Below are positions 27,541 to 37,119 of a DNA stretch of 64,000 bases, piece after piece; position 1 is the first letter of the stretch; each line of letters opens with the position of its first letter. The DNA is from Brevibacterium epidermidis NBRC 14811 (GTDB lineage: Bacteria; Actinomycetota; Actinomycetes; Actinomycetales; Brevibacteriaceae). Under the pieces are notes generated by a model that was not told the origin of the DNA, did no database searches, and saw only the letters and a list, made by a program, of their open reading frames with translations. The stretch is taken from the NCBI RefSeq assembly GCF_001570805.1, contig NZ_BCSJ01000013.1, forward strand, positions 1 to 64,000, in the 5' to 3' direction. The translations under genes and the position numbers were made by a program.

Positions 27541-27575
27541 CGAGGGGCTCAGCAGTTGAACTGCTGAGCCCCTCG
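27541..27575 (-). terminator. Terminator of the ctaE-qcrCAB operon
   Basis: Perfect 15-bp stem CGAGGGGCTCAGCAG (27541-27555) / CTGCTGAGCCCCTCG (27561-27575), loop TTGAA, 20 bp beyond the qcrB stop. Confidence 0.75.
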
Positions 27576-27595
27576 AGCTTGGCTGGACTGACCGG

Positions 27596-29221
27596 TCAGT
27601 GTCCGAGCTCGTTGTTGTTCGAACCCTCGACCGCGTCGTGGTCGTGGTGCGAAGCTTCGAGCTCCTGCTTCGTCACCGGAGCCACGCGATCTTCGAAGAA
27701 GAAGCGAGACAGACGTGCACGCAACTTCTCCATACCCGTGATCTTGCCCTCGGCATTCGGTTCGGCCGGAACGTAAGCCGGCGATTCGAATGCGGTGATC
27801 TTCCACAGCTTGTGCGGAGGAAGAGCCTCGTGGCGTTCGAGGAACTCACCGTGCGGCAGACGGATGATGTGGGCCGTCTCCCGTCCGTGCAGAGCGATCT
27901 CGCGGTCCTTGCGCTGAAGTGCCAGGCACATGCGCTTGGTAATGACATAACCGATGATCGGTCCGAAGAAGAACAGGAACCGGAAGATGTAGATCATGTC
28001 GTTGAGCGACATCTGGAAGAACACGGCCACGATGTCACCCGATGCAGCCGCCCACATGTTGCAGTAGAAGATGATTCCTGCAACGCCGATGGCGGTACGA
28101 GTCGGGTTGTTGCGCGGACGATCGAGGATGTGGTGTTCCCGATGGTCCTTCTGCAACCACGCCTCGAAGAACGGGTAGATGAACATGACAGCGAACACGC
28201 CGCCCATGACGATCACGGCACTGTTGATGTTGAACGAGATCGGCCATCCGAAGATGTAGAACTCGAACCAACCCGGAACGATGCGGAGGAATCCGTCGGC
28301 CCAGCCGATGTACCAGTCAGGCTGCGTACCAGCCGAAACAGGTGACGGGTCGTAGGGACCGTAGTTCCAGATCGGGTTGATCGTGAACAGAGCCGAGATG
28401 AGTGCGAGCAGACCGAAGATGAGGAAGAAGAATCCTCCGCCCTTGGCCGCGAAGGTCGGCAGAACCGGCTCTCCGACGACGTTCTTCTCGGTGTTGCCTG
28501 CACCCGGGTACTGGGTGTGCTTGTGCACGACGACGAACATCAGGTGGATGCCGATGAGCGCGATGAGCAGAGCCGGCACGATCATGATGTGCAGGGTGTA
28601 CAGGCGCGCCACGATGTCGATGCCCGGGAACTCGCCTCCGAAGAGGAAGAACGAGATGTAGGTTCCCACCAGCGGCAGCGACTTCAGGATGCCGTCGATG
28701 ATTCGCAGACCGTTGCCGGAGAGCAGGTCATCGGGGAGGGAGTAGCCGGTGAAGCCGGCAGCCATGCCCATGATGACGAGCAGAACACCGACGACCCAGT
28801 TGAGCTCACGCGGGCGACGGAACGCACCGGTGAAGAACACACGCAGCATGTGGATGCTCAAGGCAGCGACGAAGAGCAGAGCGCCCCAGTGGTGCATCTG
28901 TCGAATGAACAGACCGCCGCGGATCTCCAGCGAGATCGCCAGAGTCGAGTCGTAGGCTTCGGAGATCTCGACGCCGCGCAGCGGCAGCCACGGTCCGTCA
29001 TAGTGCAGCTCGCCCATGGCGGGCTGGAAGAAGAACGTGAGGAACGTTCCCGACAGGACGACGATGACGAAGCTGTAGAGAGCAACCTCGCCGAGCATGA
29101 ACGACCAATGCGAAGGGAAGATCTTGCGACCGAACTCGCGCACGAGGACGGATGCCCCGACGCGGGTTTCGGCGAAGTTCGCCGCCTTCCCGATGGTGGT
29201 GGTTGGCTGTGTAGTACTCAT
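27596..29221 (-). CDS. qcrB: Cytochrome bc1 complex cytochrome b subunit
   Basis: 541-aa quinol-oxidising subunit of the actinobacterial bcc complex, with the usual actinobacterial C-terminal extension of about 120 residues. Heme-ligand helix motifs are RQMHHWGALLFVAALSIHML and YTLHIMIVPALLIALIGIHL (two His pairs on helices B and D). The quinol site PEWY of mitochondria appears as QPDWYIGWADGFLRI. It overlaps the qcrA stop by 4 bp. With QcrA and QcrC it passes electrons from menaquinol to the aa3 oxidase encoded across the gap. Confidence 0.97.
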   Translation of the reverse strand: MSTTQPTTTIGKAANFAETRVGASVLVREFGRKIFPSHWSFMLGEVALYSFVIVVLSGTFLTFFFQPAMGELHYDGPWLPLRGVEISEAYDSTLAISLEIRGGLFIRQMHHWGALLFVAALSIHMLRVFFTGAFRRPRELNWVVGVLLVIMGMAAGFTGYSLPDDLLSGNGLRIIDGILKSLPLVGTYISFFLFGGEFPGIDIVARLYTLHIMIVPALLIALIGIHLMFVVVHKHTQYPGAGNTEKNVVGEPVLPTFAAKGGGFFFLIFGLLALISALFTINPIWNYGPYDPSPVSAGTQPDWYIGWADGFLRIVPGWFEFYIFGWPISFNINSAVIVMGGVFAVMFIYPFFEAWLQKDHREHHILDRPRNNPTRTAIGVAGIIFYCNMWAAASGDIVAVFFQMSLNDMIYIFRFLFFFGPIIGYVITKRMCLALQRKDREIALHGRETAHIIRLPHGEFLERHEALPPHKLWKITAFESPAYVPAEPNAEGKITGMEKLRARLSRFFFEDRVAPVTKQELEASHHDHDAVEGSNNNELGH

Positions 29222-30261
29222 GGGTGGTTGATCTCCCAGAACGTAGGTCCGACAGGCTCAGGGAAGTCCGACTGGGCAACCAGGTAGCCTTCGCTGTCCA
29301 CGGTGATGGGCAGCTGAGGAAGCGGTCGTTTGGCCGGGCCGAAGATGACCTTGCAGTGTTCCGTCACGTCGAATGTCGACTGGTGGCAGGGGCACAGCAG
29401 GTGGTGCGTCTGGTGCTCGTACAGCGCCACGGGGCAGCCGACGTGCGTGCAGATCTTCGAGTAGGCGACGATGCCGTCGTGCGACCAGTCCTTGCGGTCC
29501 GGATCCTCTTTGAGTTCCTTGGGATCGATGCGCATGAGGAGCACGGCCGCCTTGGCCTTCTCGTTGATCGGGTGATCGCTTGCTTCGTGATCGCCGATGC
29601 CCGAAGGCAGGACGTGGTAAGCCGAGCCGATGGTGACTTCGTCGGCCTTGATCGGACGCTCGGAGTCCACAGAGGGGATTCCGCCCGGATCGCGGATCAG
29701 CCGAGTGCCCTTCTCCCATAGCGTGTTGAACAGCTTGTCGCCCGGCAGCGGACCGAGGTCGCGGAAGACGAGGACCGCGGGCAGCGGAGCGATCGCAAGT
29801 GCGGCGATGAGCGTGTTGCGGATCAGCGGGCGACGGGCGATGCCCGATTCTTCCTTGGCCTGGTGGAGGATCTCGAGCGCAATTGCCTGATCCTCTTCGC
29901 TGCCGCCGATGTCATGACGTTCGTCGATGCCCTCGTGATCGCTCATGAGGTTCTTGGCCCAGAGCACAGCGCCGAAGCCGATGGAGAACATCGCGACAGC
30001 GGCGCCGAGGCCGACGAACATGTTGTGGAGGCGGATGCTCTGCATCGATTCGCCGGGGGTGAACAGGAAGTAGGCCACGATGAACCAGATGGTTCCGATC
30101 ATCGAGAGTATGAACCAGGCAGCTACCTGTCGTTCGGCGACCTTCTCGGCGCGCGGGTCCGAGTCGGACAGGCGCGGTTTGTGCTCGGGCAGACCTGGGT
30201 TCGTGAACCCGTTCAACTCCTCGAGCTGGCTGCCGCCGCCGGAGTGCTCTTTCGAGGTCAT
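29218..30261 (-). CDS. qcrA: Cytochrome bc1 complex Rieske iron-sulfur subunit
   Basis: 347-aa Rieske subunit. The 2Fe-2S cluster is bound by CTHVGCPV and, downstream, CPCHQSTFD. The actinobacterial form has three membrane helices (about 48-68, 83-104 and 148-168) instead of one, which this length allows. The ATG at 30261 follows GGGAATTCA. The stop overlaps the qcrB start by 4 bp. It accepts electrons from menaquinol and reduces the cytochrome c heme of QcrC. Confidence 0.97.
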   Translation of the reverse strand: MTSKEHSGGGSQLEELNGFTNPGLPEHKPRLSDSDPRAEKVAERQVAAWFILSMIGTIWFIVAYFLFTPGESMQSIRLHNMFVGLGAAVAMFSIGFGAVLWAKNLMSDHEGIDERHDIGGSEEDQAIALEILHQAKEESGIARRPLIRNTLIAALAIAPLPAVLVFRDLGPLPGDKLFNTLWEKGTRLIRDPGGIPSVDSERPIKADEVTIGSAYHVLPSGIGDHEASDHPINEKAKAAVLLMRIDPKELKEDPDRKDWSHDGIVAYSKICTHVGCPVALYEHQTHHLLCPCHQSTFDVTEHCKVIFGPAKRPLPQLPITVDSEGYLVAQSDFPEPVGPTFWEINHP

Positions 30262-30310
30262 TGAATTCCCCGTCTATTCTCGTAATTGATGGTGAACGAC
30301 ACTGTCAGAC

Positions 30311-31096
30311 TCACTTGGCCCTGGATGACAGCCACACTGTCAGACCGATGACGGCAGCAAGTCCGAAGAACCAGATGAACAGACCCTCTGCCACTGGTCC
30401 CAGCGAACCGAGCTTGAAGCCGCCGGGGGAGGGGTTGTCCGAGACTTCCTTGACGTAGGCGATGACATCGCGCTTGTCTTCGGGAGTCAGGTTCGCGTCG
30501 TTGAAGATCGGCATGTTCTGCGGGCCGGTCTGCATCGCTTCGTAGAGGTGCTTCTCAGACACGTCGGCCAGGTTCGGTGCATACTTGCCGCGAGTCAGCG
30601 CACCGCCGGAGCCGACCACGTTGTGGCACATGGCGCAGTTGGTGCGGAACAGACCGCCGCCGGCAGCCGGGTCGCCCTTCGAAGCATCGAGGTACTTATC
30701 TTCGGGGACTGCGGGTCCGGGGCCGAGCGAAGCAACGTAAGCAGCGAGCTGAGCAGTCTGCTCTTCATCGAACTGCGGTTCCTTGACGCGAGCCTGCGGG
30801 CCGTTGGCCTGCAGCGGCATACGTCCGGTGCCGACCTGGAAGTCAACAGCAGCGGCGCCGACACCGATGAGGCCAGGTCCGGCCTTCGTGCCTTCGGCGT
30901 TCATGCCGTGACAGGTGGCGCAGTTGGCCGCGAAGAGTTTCTTGCCTTCTTCGATGTCAGAGGCGCTGGCTGTGTCCGCCTTGGCGCTCGAAGTCTGCGT
31001 GAAGAGTGCATAGGCTCCGCCGGTCAGCAGCAGTCCCACGAGAAGAAGCGCGACCAGCGCCATGGGGTGTCTGCGGCGATCTGCTAGAAGCTTCAC
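30311..31096 (-). CDS. qcrC: Diheme cytochrome c subunit of the bc1 complex
   Basis: 261-aa membrane-anchored diheme cytochrome c. N-terminal anchor at residues 12-30 (MALVALLLVGLLLTGGAYA), heme 1 at C59-A-T-C62-H63, heme 2 at C154-A-M-C157-H158, methionine ligands after each, and a C-terminal helix (VAEGLFIWFFGLAAVIGLTV). Two hemes in one subunit is the hallmark of actinobacteria, which lack a soluble cytochrome c and hand electrons straight to the CuA of CtaC. Start GTG 31096. 49 bp upstream of qcrA, 57 bp downstream of ctaE. Confidence 0.96.
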   Translation of the reverse strand: MKLLADRRRHPMALVALLLVGLLLTGGAYALFTQTSSAKADTASASDIEEGKKLFAANCATCHGMNAEGTKAGPGLIGVGAAAVDFQVGTGRMPLQANGPQARVKEPQFDEEQTAQLAAYVASLGPGPAVPEDKYLDASKGDPAAGGGLFRTNCAMCHNVVGSGGALTRGKYAPNLADVSEKHLYEAMQTGPQNMPIFNDANLTPEDKRDVIAYVKEVSDNPSPGGFKLGSLGPVAEGLFIWFFGLAAVIGLTVWLSSRAK

Positions 31097-31153
31097 TTGA
31101 TCGTCCTTTGCTTGAAGTGTTGTGAGTCCTGGGGGCCGAGCATCTCAGGCCGG

Positions 31154-31828
31154 CTACTGGAGCAGGTAGATGACGCCGAAGAGACCGATCCAGACGACGT
31201 CGACGAAGTGCCAGTAGTAGGACACGCAGATTGCGAATGTGGCTTCGTGGTGACCGAACTTCTTCGCTCCGTAGGCACGTCCGATGACGAGCAGGAAGCA
31301 GATCAGTCCGATGGTCACGTGGATGCCGTGGAAGCCCGTGGTCAGGTAGAAGACGGAACCGTAGCCGTCGGAACTGATGGAGATGCCCTCGCTGACGAGA
31401 GTCGCATACTCCATGACCTGACCGGAGACGAAGATCGCGCCCAGGGCGAAGGTGAGGTAGAACCACTCGACCATTCCCCATTTGGCGATGTTGAACAGCG
31501 AGCCGGTCCGCCGTGGGCGGAACCTCTCGGCTGCGAACACGCCGATCTGGCAGGTGAACGAAGACGACACCAGGATCAACGTGTTGCCCAGGGCGTAGGG
31601 GATGTCGAGGATCTGGGTCCTCGCCTCCCATAGCTCCGGCACGACGGATCGGACGGTGAAGTACATGGCGAAGAGCGCGGCAAAGAACATCAGGTCGCTC
31701 GCGAGGAACACGATGAAGCCCACCGTGGTCACATTCGGACGATTGACAACCGGATGTGCTGGCGCTGTTTGAGATGCAGTGGCAGTTGACACAACCCCAT
31801 TATTACCCGTCTCGGGGTGAGTTTTCAT
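31154..31828 (-). CDS. ctaE: Cytochrome c oxidase subunit III
   Basis: 224-aa oxidase subunit III, a short actinobacterial form with five predicted helices, beginning [20 protein letters not shown]. Conserved ends: [19 protein letters not shown] and the last helix [23 protein letters not shown] 31828 gives the length stated; an in-frame GTG at 31792 (product starting [14 protein letters not shown]) is used in many homologues and is an equally good start. First gene of ctaE-qcrCAB, with its promoter in the 179-bp region shared with trpD. Confidence 0.95.
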   Translation of the reverse strand: MKTHPETGNNGVVSTATASQTAPAHPVVNRPNVTTVGFIVFLASDLMFFAALFAMYFTVRSVVPELWEARTQILDIPYALGNTLILVSSSFTCQIGVFAAERFRPRRTGSLFNIAKWGMVEWFYLTFALGAIFVSGQVMEYATLVSEGISISSDGYGSVFYLTTGFHGIHVTIGLICFLLVIGRAYGAKKFGHHEATFAICVSYYWHFVDVVWIGLFGVIYLLQ

Positions 31829-32007
31829 CTTTTACCCAGGTTTCGAGAAAGAAATTTCTACACGACGTAGCAAAAACCGCGATTTGGTGCCGAAATCTCG
31901 ATTCGGAAGCACCTTCCACCCGCGTGTCGAAGTCGCGATAGTATGCCGCAGGTAAGGTCCGCCCCATGCAACGGGGCGGCGGCAACGCCTAGTGAGAGTT
32001 CAAACGG

Positions 32008-33129
32008 ATGACCGATTCCACGCCCATGACCACCACGGCAGCCCTGGCGTCCGAGGCCAGCACCACGGTTCCGGCGGCCGATGTGAACTGGCCCGACCTG
32101 CTTATGGCTCTCATGCACCAGCAGGACCTCGACGGCGTTCAGGCGGCTTGGGCGATGGATCAGATCATGTCCGGCAAAACCGCTGATGTGACAATGGCCG
32201 CATTTCTCGCCGCGCACCATACGAAGGGGGAGACGGTCGAGGAGATCGCCGGTCTTGTGGCCGCGATGATGGACCATGCCGTTCCCCTGCCCGGTCTTGA
32301 AGACTCCGTCGACATCGTCGGAACCGGAGGCGACCGCGCGAAGACGGCGAACATCTCCTCGACTGCGGCCATGATCATCTCCGCGGCCGGTCAGCGGGTC
32401 GTCAAACACGGCAACCGCGCGACATCCTCGGCGTCGGGTTCGGCTGATGTGCTCGAAGCACTCGGCGTGCGATTCGACATCACACCCGAGCAGACCGGTC
32501 AGATCGCCCACGAGGTCGGGCTGGCCTTCTGCTTCGCCAACGTCTTCCACCCGTCGATGCAGTTCGTCGCCGCAGTGCGGCGCCAGATCAACGTCCCCAC
32601 GGCCTTCAACATCCTCGGCCCGCTGACGAACCCCGCTCGGGCTCGGCATACGGCCATCGGCGTCGCCGACGCCCAGATGGCTCCTCTCGTCGTCGGCACT
32701 CTGGCCAAGCGCGGCCATCAGGCCGTGGTGTTCCGGTCGCGTGACGGCCTCGACGAGCTGAGCAACACCGCTGCCAACGATGTGTGGGAAGTCCGCCACG
32801 GCGAGATCGAACACACGACCTTCGACGCACTCGATCTCGGCTTCGAACGGGCGACGAAGGACGATCTGCGCGGCGGCGGCCCGGATGAGAACGCCGCCAT
32901 CACCCGAGCGGTACTGAACGGTGAGCGATCGGCCGTGCGCGACATCGTGGCCATCAACGCCGCAGCGGCTCTCGTGGCCGCGGACGAATCGGCTGTGGGT
33001 TCCTTCACCGAACGCTTGGCTGTCAAGCTCGAGACTGCGGTGGAGACGATCGACAACGGCGGCGGAGCGAATAAGCTTCAGCAGCTCATCGACGTCTCAC
33101 ACCGGGTTGCTGAGACGAACCGCTCCTGA
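32008..33129 (+). CDS. trpD: Anthranilate phosphoribosyltransferase
   Basis: 373-aa enzyme of tryptophan synthesis joining anthranilate to phosphoribosyl pyrophosphate. Motifs: VDIVGTGGDRAKTANISST (PRPP site), VVKHGNRATSSASGSADVLE (anthranilate and phosphate contacts) and the LGPLTNPARA segment. The 30-residue N-terminal Thr/Ala extension is slightly long. trpD next to ctaE is a common actinobacterial arrangement, away from the other trp genes. The last 33 bp overlap the end of the convergent exonuclease gene. Confidence 0.95.
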   Translation: MTDSTPMTTTAALASEASTTVPAADVNWPDLLMALMHQQDLDGVQAAWAMDQIMSGKTADVTMAAFLAAHHTKGETVEEIAGLVAAMMDHAVPLPGLEDSVDIVGTGGDRAKTANISSTAAMIISAAGQRVVKHGNRATSSASGSADVLEALGVRFDITPEQTGQIAHEVGLAFCFANVFHPSMQFVAAVRRQINVPTAFNILGPLTNPARARHTAIGVADAQMAPLVVGTLAKRGHQAVVFRSRDGLDELSNTAANDVWEVRHGEIEHTTFDALDLGFERATKDDLRGGGPDENAAITRAVLNGERSAVRDIVAINAAAALVAADESAVGSFTERLAVKLETAVETIDNGGGANKLQQLIDVSHRVAETNRS

Positions 33130-34854
33130 GCTGTGCGCGTGGCTGGTCGCTCCCTGTCGGGGCAGCGACCAGCCACGGTCGTCTGCGGGGATCACGGAGA
33201 TGAGTTCGGCGGTCTCCAGCCAGCCGGCCAGCAGTCGAGTCTCCTCCGGAAGTGAGTCGGTCTCCTGGGGCATCGGACCGGGGGCGGGCACCCATTCGGC
33301 CGTCGACTGCAGTGCCGTCAGGGACTCTCCCATCGACGGCCTCGCCGAGACATGGCCAGCGCCGGCGAGTTTCCCGTGGCGGATGATCGCCAGGTCCCAC
33401 CCGGAGTCGAATCCAGGCGCGGCCGCAATCAGTTCGGGCACTCTCCGCAGCGCCGAGACCTGTTCCGCCCGTGAGGCTATCGCCACCGCGGAGCGCATCG
33501 CGTCACGGACCTCTGCGGCCGTTTCGAATCTGGCCTCTCCGGCCAGCCGCTGCATCCGCTCTGCGGCCAAGCGCTGCAGTGAAGACAGGTCACCGGCGAG
33601 CAGATCGATGAGTTCGCTGATGGAGCTCCGATAATCGTCCGTATCCGTGATTCCCGCGCACGGACCTCCGCACTGACCGACTTGTGCACTCACACAAGGA
33701 CGATGTTCGCCGAGGCTGCGCTTCGTGATGGTCGCTGTGCACCTCTTGACCGGGTAGAGGGTGTCGAGGAGTTCCTTGACCGCCTGTGCTGACTTCCGCG
33801 ATCGGAACGGTCCCAACGGCGGGGCGGGGGAGCGTTCGAGAGCCGAGTTCGCCCGGACCACCGACAGTCGTGGAAAGAGCTCATCGCTGAGCACGATCCA
33901 TGAATTGCGTTCCGGATTCTTCGATCGTCTGTTGTAGGGCGGCGCCAGCTCGCCGATGAGGCGGATCTCGCGGACTTCGGCCTCCAGCGCGTGAGCGCAG
34001 GGAAGGCAGCTGACCTCCTGCGCCGCGGTGATCATCTCGGCCATGCGGCCGCGGTTCTCCGAGGCGTTGAAATACCCGCGCACCCGCCTGGCCATATTCC
34101 CGGACTTGCCGATGTAGAGGACACGGCGTGTGCCGTCGAGGAACATGTACACGCCGGGTTCGGACGGAACGCCCTTGGCCAGATGGGATTTCGCCTGTCG
34201 CTTCGCCCAACCGGACTGCCGGACGGTGGACAGCTCCTCCAGGGTGGTCACACCGTAGCCGCCGAAGCGTTCGAACAGATGGTGGAGGAGCTCGCCGGTG
34301 GCGCGAGCGTCGGAGAGCGCACGGTGATCGGGTTCGACCTGAGTGCCGAAATGTGCGGCGAGGGTCGAGAGCTTGTGATTGCGCACTTCGTCACGGCCGA
34401 CGACACGGCGCGCCAGCGTCACGGTGTCGAGCACCGTGGACGCCGGCCAGTGGTAGTCGAGGCGCTCACACGCCGAGCGGAGGAAGCCGATGTCGAAGGG
34501 CGCGTTGTGGGCGACCAGCACAGCGCCGATGGAGAATTCGAGGAAGCTGGGCAGAACCGAACTGATCGAAGGGGCGTCATCGACCATCGCATGGGTGATG
34601 CCGGTGAGCCGGGCGACGAATGGGCTGATCACGGAGTGCTCGGGTTTGACGAGGGTCTGGAATTCGCCGATGACCTCGCCGCCGCGAGTTTTGACCGCAC
34701 CGATCTCGGTGATCTCCGACTGTCCGGCCCGGGTGCCGGTCGTCTCGAGGTCGACGATGACGAAGGTGACGTCTGACAGGGGAGTGCCGAGACTGTCGAA
34801 GGACAGCTGAGTGTTGTGCAGTGCGCTGGGTGCGCGGTCGAACGGGGCGGTCAT
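33097..34854 (-). CDS. DEDD exonuclease fused to a UvrC-type GIY-YIG endonuclease domain
   Basis: 585-aa two-domain nuclease. Residues about 25-190 are a DnaQ/epsilon-type 3'-5' exonuclease: FVIVDLETTGTRAG (D-x-E), VAHNAPFDIGFL and HRALSDARATGELL carry the DEDD-type acidic set. Residues about 230-310 are a GIY-YIG domain (GVYMFLDGTRRVLYIGKSG, then ARRVRGYFN), and the following part resembles the N-terminal half of UvrC up to the CTATITKR...CGGPCAG cysteine region and a UVR-like coiled segment near 410-450. Homologues in Actinomycetota and Cho-like proteins suggest a DNA-repair role; the activity is not established. ATG 34854 (MTAPFDRAPSA) is preferred over the in-frame GTG 34884. Overlaps trpD tail to tail. 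Confidence 0.9.
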   Translation of the reverse strand: MTAPFDRAPSALHNTQLSFDSLGTPLSDVTFVIVDLETTGTRAGQSEITEIGAVKTRGGEVIGEFQTLVKPEHSVISPFVARLTGITHAMVDDAPSISSVLPSFLEFSIGAVLVAHNAPFDIGFLRSACERLDYHWPASTVLDTVTLARRVVGRDEVRNHKLSTLAAHFGTQVEPDHRALSDARATGELLHHLFERFGGYGVTTLEELSTVRQSGWAKRQAKSHLAKGVPSEPGVYMFLDGTRRVLYIGKSGNMARRVRGYFNASENRGRMAEMITAAQEVSCLPCAHALEAEVREIRLIGELAPPYNRRSKNPERNSWIVLSDELFPRLSVVRANSALERSPAPPLGPFRSRKSAQAVKELLDTLYPVKRCTATITKRSLGEHRPCVSAQVGQCGGPCAGITDTDDYRSSISELIDLLAGDLSSLQRLAAERMQRLAGEARFETAAEVRDAMRSAVAIASRAEQVSALRRVPELIAAAPGFDSGWDLAIIRHGKLAGAGHVSARPSMGESLTALQSTAEWVPAPGPMPQETDSLPEETRLLAGWLETAELISVIPADDRGWSLPRQGATSHAHSSGAVRLSNPV

Positions 34855-34900
34855 GATGTTCAGTCTCTCAGGTGTCCCTGACACGAGCAGTCAGCATCGT

Positions 34901-35353
34901 TCACACCGAAGAGCCGTCGCCGTCGTCGGGAGAACGATGGCTCGGAAGGTGGAAGAACAGGCCGACCGCTCCGCCGATGCCGACGGCCAGACCGATGAGC
35001 AGGTACCAGCCCGGCAGCGGTCGGAAGAAGATGACGCCGATGAGCAAGAGCAGGACTGCACCGAGGGCCGCGGCCCAGGACAGGACCAGAGTGGGCGAAG
35101 CGGTGCGCCACCCGATCGGTTCAGCCGGTTCGGGTTCCCAATGCTCGGCATCCTCGAGGGCGTCGCGGACATCCTCGGCGGGCATATCGCCCATGGTCGC
35201 CGAGGGCTCGGCGATCTGTCGGACGAGGTCATCCCATTCCTCGTCGCTGATGCGGGATCGGTCCTGTCCGATCCTCTCCGGATCGGGAACGTCTCGTCGC
35301 CAATCCTCCCGGCCTTCGTCGTCGGGAGTCGAAGCGCTTCCGTCGTCGTTCAT
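34901..35353 (-). CDS. Small acidic membrane protein, unknown
   Basis: 150 aa. The first 80 residues are strongly acidic and cytosolic (DDEGREDWRRDVPDPERIGQ, ISDEEWDDLVRQIAEP), followed by two adjacent helices (about 96-115, SPTLVLSWAAALGAVLLLLI, and 120-142, GWYLLIGLAVGIGGAVGLFF) and a short tail. ATG 35353 is the likely start, with GGAGGA about 13 nt upstream. It lies 28 bp downstream of the hydrolase gene on the same strand and is probably co-transcribed. It has the look of small actinobacterial membrane proteins with no assigned role. Confidence 0.75.
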   Translation of the reverse strand: MNDDGSASTPDDEGREDWRRDVPDPERIGQDRSRISDEEWDDLVRQIAEPSATMGDMPAEDVRDALEDAEHWEPEPAEPIGWRTASPTLVLSWAAALGAVLLLLIGVIFFRPLPGWYLLIGLAVGIGGAVGLFFHLPSHRSPDDGDGSSV

Positions 35354-35381
35354 GTCTGTTTCAGCAATTCCTCCGGCCGAG

Positions 35382-36170
35382 CTATTCCCCGGTCTCCGAC
35401 GGGGAGTGAACGGCCGCCTCGGTGCGAGCTGCCTGCAGGACCGCCTCGGCGATGGTGTCCGCATCGAAATCGAGGGTCGCGACGTGTCGGGACCGGCGTA
35501 GGGCGACGATGTGCGGCGGGTGCGGAAGGTCCGAACGCAGCGCGCGCTGCGTGCGCGGACCGACGACATTGTCCTCTCCGGAGATCATGGCGGTGACGGG
35601 GCAGTCGATCTTCCACAGGTCCTCACGCACGGTCGTCAGCGCGCGATGAAACGAAGCCATGGGGGCCAACGGCGTCCTATCGTAGGCGTACTCGTCACGG
35701 TCCGGATGGGCGATGTCTCCGCCGATGGACGGGATCGTGCGCACGAAGTGCTTGAGCACTGGCAGCAGTGGAGCGAAGGGGGAGTCGACGTAGAGGGCGG
35801 GATTGACGACGATGATCTCGTCGGGTGATGCCTCGGCCGCGGCCAGAGACAGGGCCAGGGCTCCGCCCATCGACAGTCCGGCGACGATGACCCTGTCATG
35901 ATCGGCCTGCAGCCGGCCCAGCTCCGTGCGCGCCTCGCCGAGCCAGTCGGCCCATCCCGTGGAGTCCATGTCCTGCCAGGTGGTGCCGTGTCCGGGCAGC
36001 AGGGGAACGCTGACGTCGATGCCCTCAGCGGCGATCGCGCGGGCGATCGGCACCCAGGAGACAGGGGAACCGGTGATCCCGTGCAGGAACAGGACCGCGG
36101 TGGATGAACCGGCGCCGAGGCTGCGGAAAGCGGCCGTCGGATCCGGCCTGAGTGTGAAATCGATCTCCAT
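35382..36170 (-). CDS. Alpha/beta hydrolase, carboxylesterase-like
   Basis: 262-aa soluble serine hydrolase. Oxyanion-hole motif VLFLHGITGSPVSW (HG at 30-31), PLLPGHGTTWQDM, nucleophile S100 in AGLSMGGALA, acid candidate in SGEDNVVGPRTQRAL and catalytic histidine in RSRHVATLDFDAD. The pattern matches the Est30/monoacylglycerol-lipase-like carboxylesterases. The substrate is unknown. Divergent from the acyltransferase at 36277 (106-bp gap), so a link to lipid remodelling is possible but only circumstantial. Confidence 0.87.
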   Translation of the reverse strand: MEIDFTLRPDPTAAFRSLGAGSSTAVLFLHGITGSPVSWVPIARAIAAEGIDVSVPLLPGHGTTWQDMDSTGWADWLGEARTELGRLQADHDRVIVAGLSMGGALALSLAAAEASPDEIIVVNPALYVDSPFAPLLPVLKHFVRTIPSIGGDIAHPDRDEYAYDRTPLAPMASFHRALTTVREDLWKIDCPVTAMISGEDNVVGPRTQRALRSDLPHPPHIVALRRSRHVATLDFDADTIAEAVLQAARTEAAVHSPSETGE

Positions 36171-36276
36171 GGTTCCAGCATGGCACGGATGCGACGTCAG
36201 CGGCCTTCGCTGTTCATGGTTCTTGTCGATATATGATTGCCGAGGACGACAAAGAGTCGTAGTCGGAAGGGTGCGC

Positions 36277-37119
36277 GTGTTCTACTGGTTTCTCAAGCGG
36301 GTCCTCGCCGGACCCATCCTGCGGATCCTCTTCCGTCCGTGGGTGCGCGGCCTGGACAATCTGCCGGCCGAAGGTCCAGCGATCATCGCGGGTAACCACA
36401 ACCACTTCATGGACTCGATCTTCGTCCCGCTGCTCGCCCCACGCCCCGTCGTGTACCTGGCGAAGAAGGACTACTTCACCGGCCGCGGAATCAAGGGAGC
36501 GGTGACACGCTGGTTCTTCAAGCTCAACAACCAGCTGCCCATGGACCGCGGCGGCGGCTCGGGATCCCAGGCTTCGCTTGAATCGGGATTGAAGGTTCTC
36601 CGCGAGGGCAACTCGCTGGGCATCTACCCCGAAGGCACCCGCTCGCCCGACGGAAAGCTCTACCGCGGGCGTACCGGCATCGCCCGCCTCGTCCTCGAAT
36701 CCGGAGCACCTGTGATTCCCGTGGCGATCATCGGCACGGACAAGCTGCAGCCTGCCGGCCGCCTCGTCCCCAAACTCCGGCGTGTCGGCGTCGTCTTCGG
36801 CTCACCGATGGACTTCTCGAAGTACGCGGGCCTTCCGGTCGATCGCTTCATGCTGCGGTCCGTCACCGACGAAATCATGTACGAGATCATGCGCCTGTCC
36901 GGTCAGGAATACGTCGACACCTATGCGTCGACGGTCAAGACGAAGCTGCTGACGAGCGCGAAGCCGAAGAAGTCCGAGTCTGAGAAGGACTCGGCTAAGG
37001 GCTCAGGTGCGGCGAAGGCCAAAGGCACCGCGAAGACACAGGGCGCCGCGAAGACACAGGATTCCTCGGGCCGGGACGAGCCGGAATCGGGTACAGAGAG
37101 CCCATCGACTTCGGCCTGA
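36277..37119 (+). CDS. plsC: 1-acyl-sn-glycerol-3-phosphate acyltransferase, PlsC-like
   Basis: 280-aa membrane-associated acyltransferase of phospholipid synthesis. Block I is IIAGNHNHFMDSIF (NHxxxxD), block II lies around KLNNQLPMDRGGG, block III is LGIYPEGTRSPDGKLYRGR and block IV is ESGAPVIPVAIIG. GTG 36277 (VFYWFLKRVLAGP) with GGAAGG 6 nt before it is the best start; the open frame upstream overlaps the divergent hydrolase. The last 60 residues form a Lys/Ala/Ser-rich tail (SAKPKKSESEKDSAKGSG and repeats of AKTQGA), not part of the catalytic domain. Which acyl acceptor is used cannot be read from the sequence. Confidence 0.88.
   Translation: MFYWFLKRVLAGPILRILFRPWVRGLDNLPAEGPAIIAGNHNHFMDSIFVPLLAPRPVVYLAKKDYFTGRGIKGAVTRWFFKLNNQLPMDRGGGSGSQASLESGLKVLREGNSLGIYPEGTRSPDGKLYRGRTGIARLVLESGAPVIPVAIIGTDKLQPAGRLVPKLRRVGVVFGSPMDFSKYAGLPVDRFMLRSVTDEIMYEIMRLSGQEYVDTYASTVKTKLLTSAKPKKSESEKDSAKGSGAAKAKGTAKTQGAAKTQDSSGRDEPESGTESPSTSA

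Noticed and set aside
31341..31352. GGTCAGGTAG resembling the repeat arm
   Set aside because: It is inside ctaE coding sequence and only the 10-base core matches; no dyad or flank.
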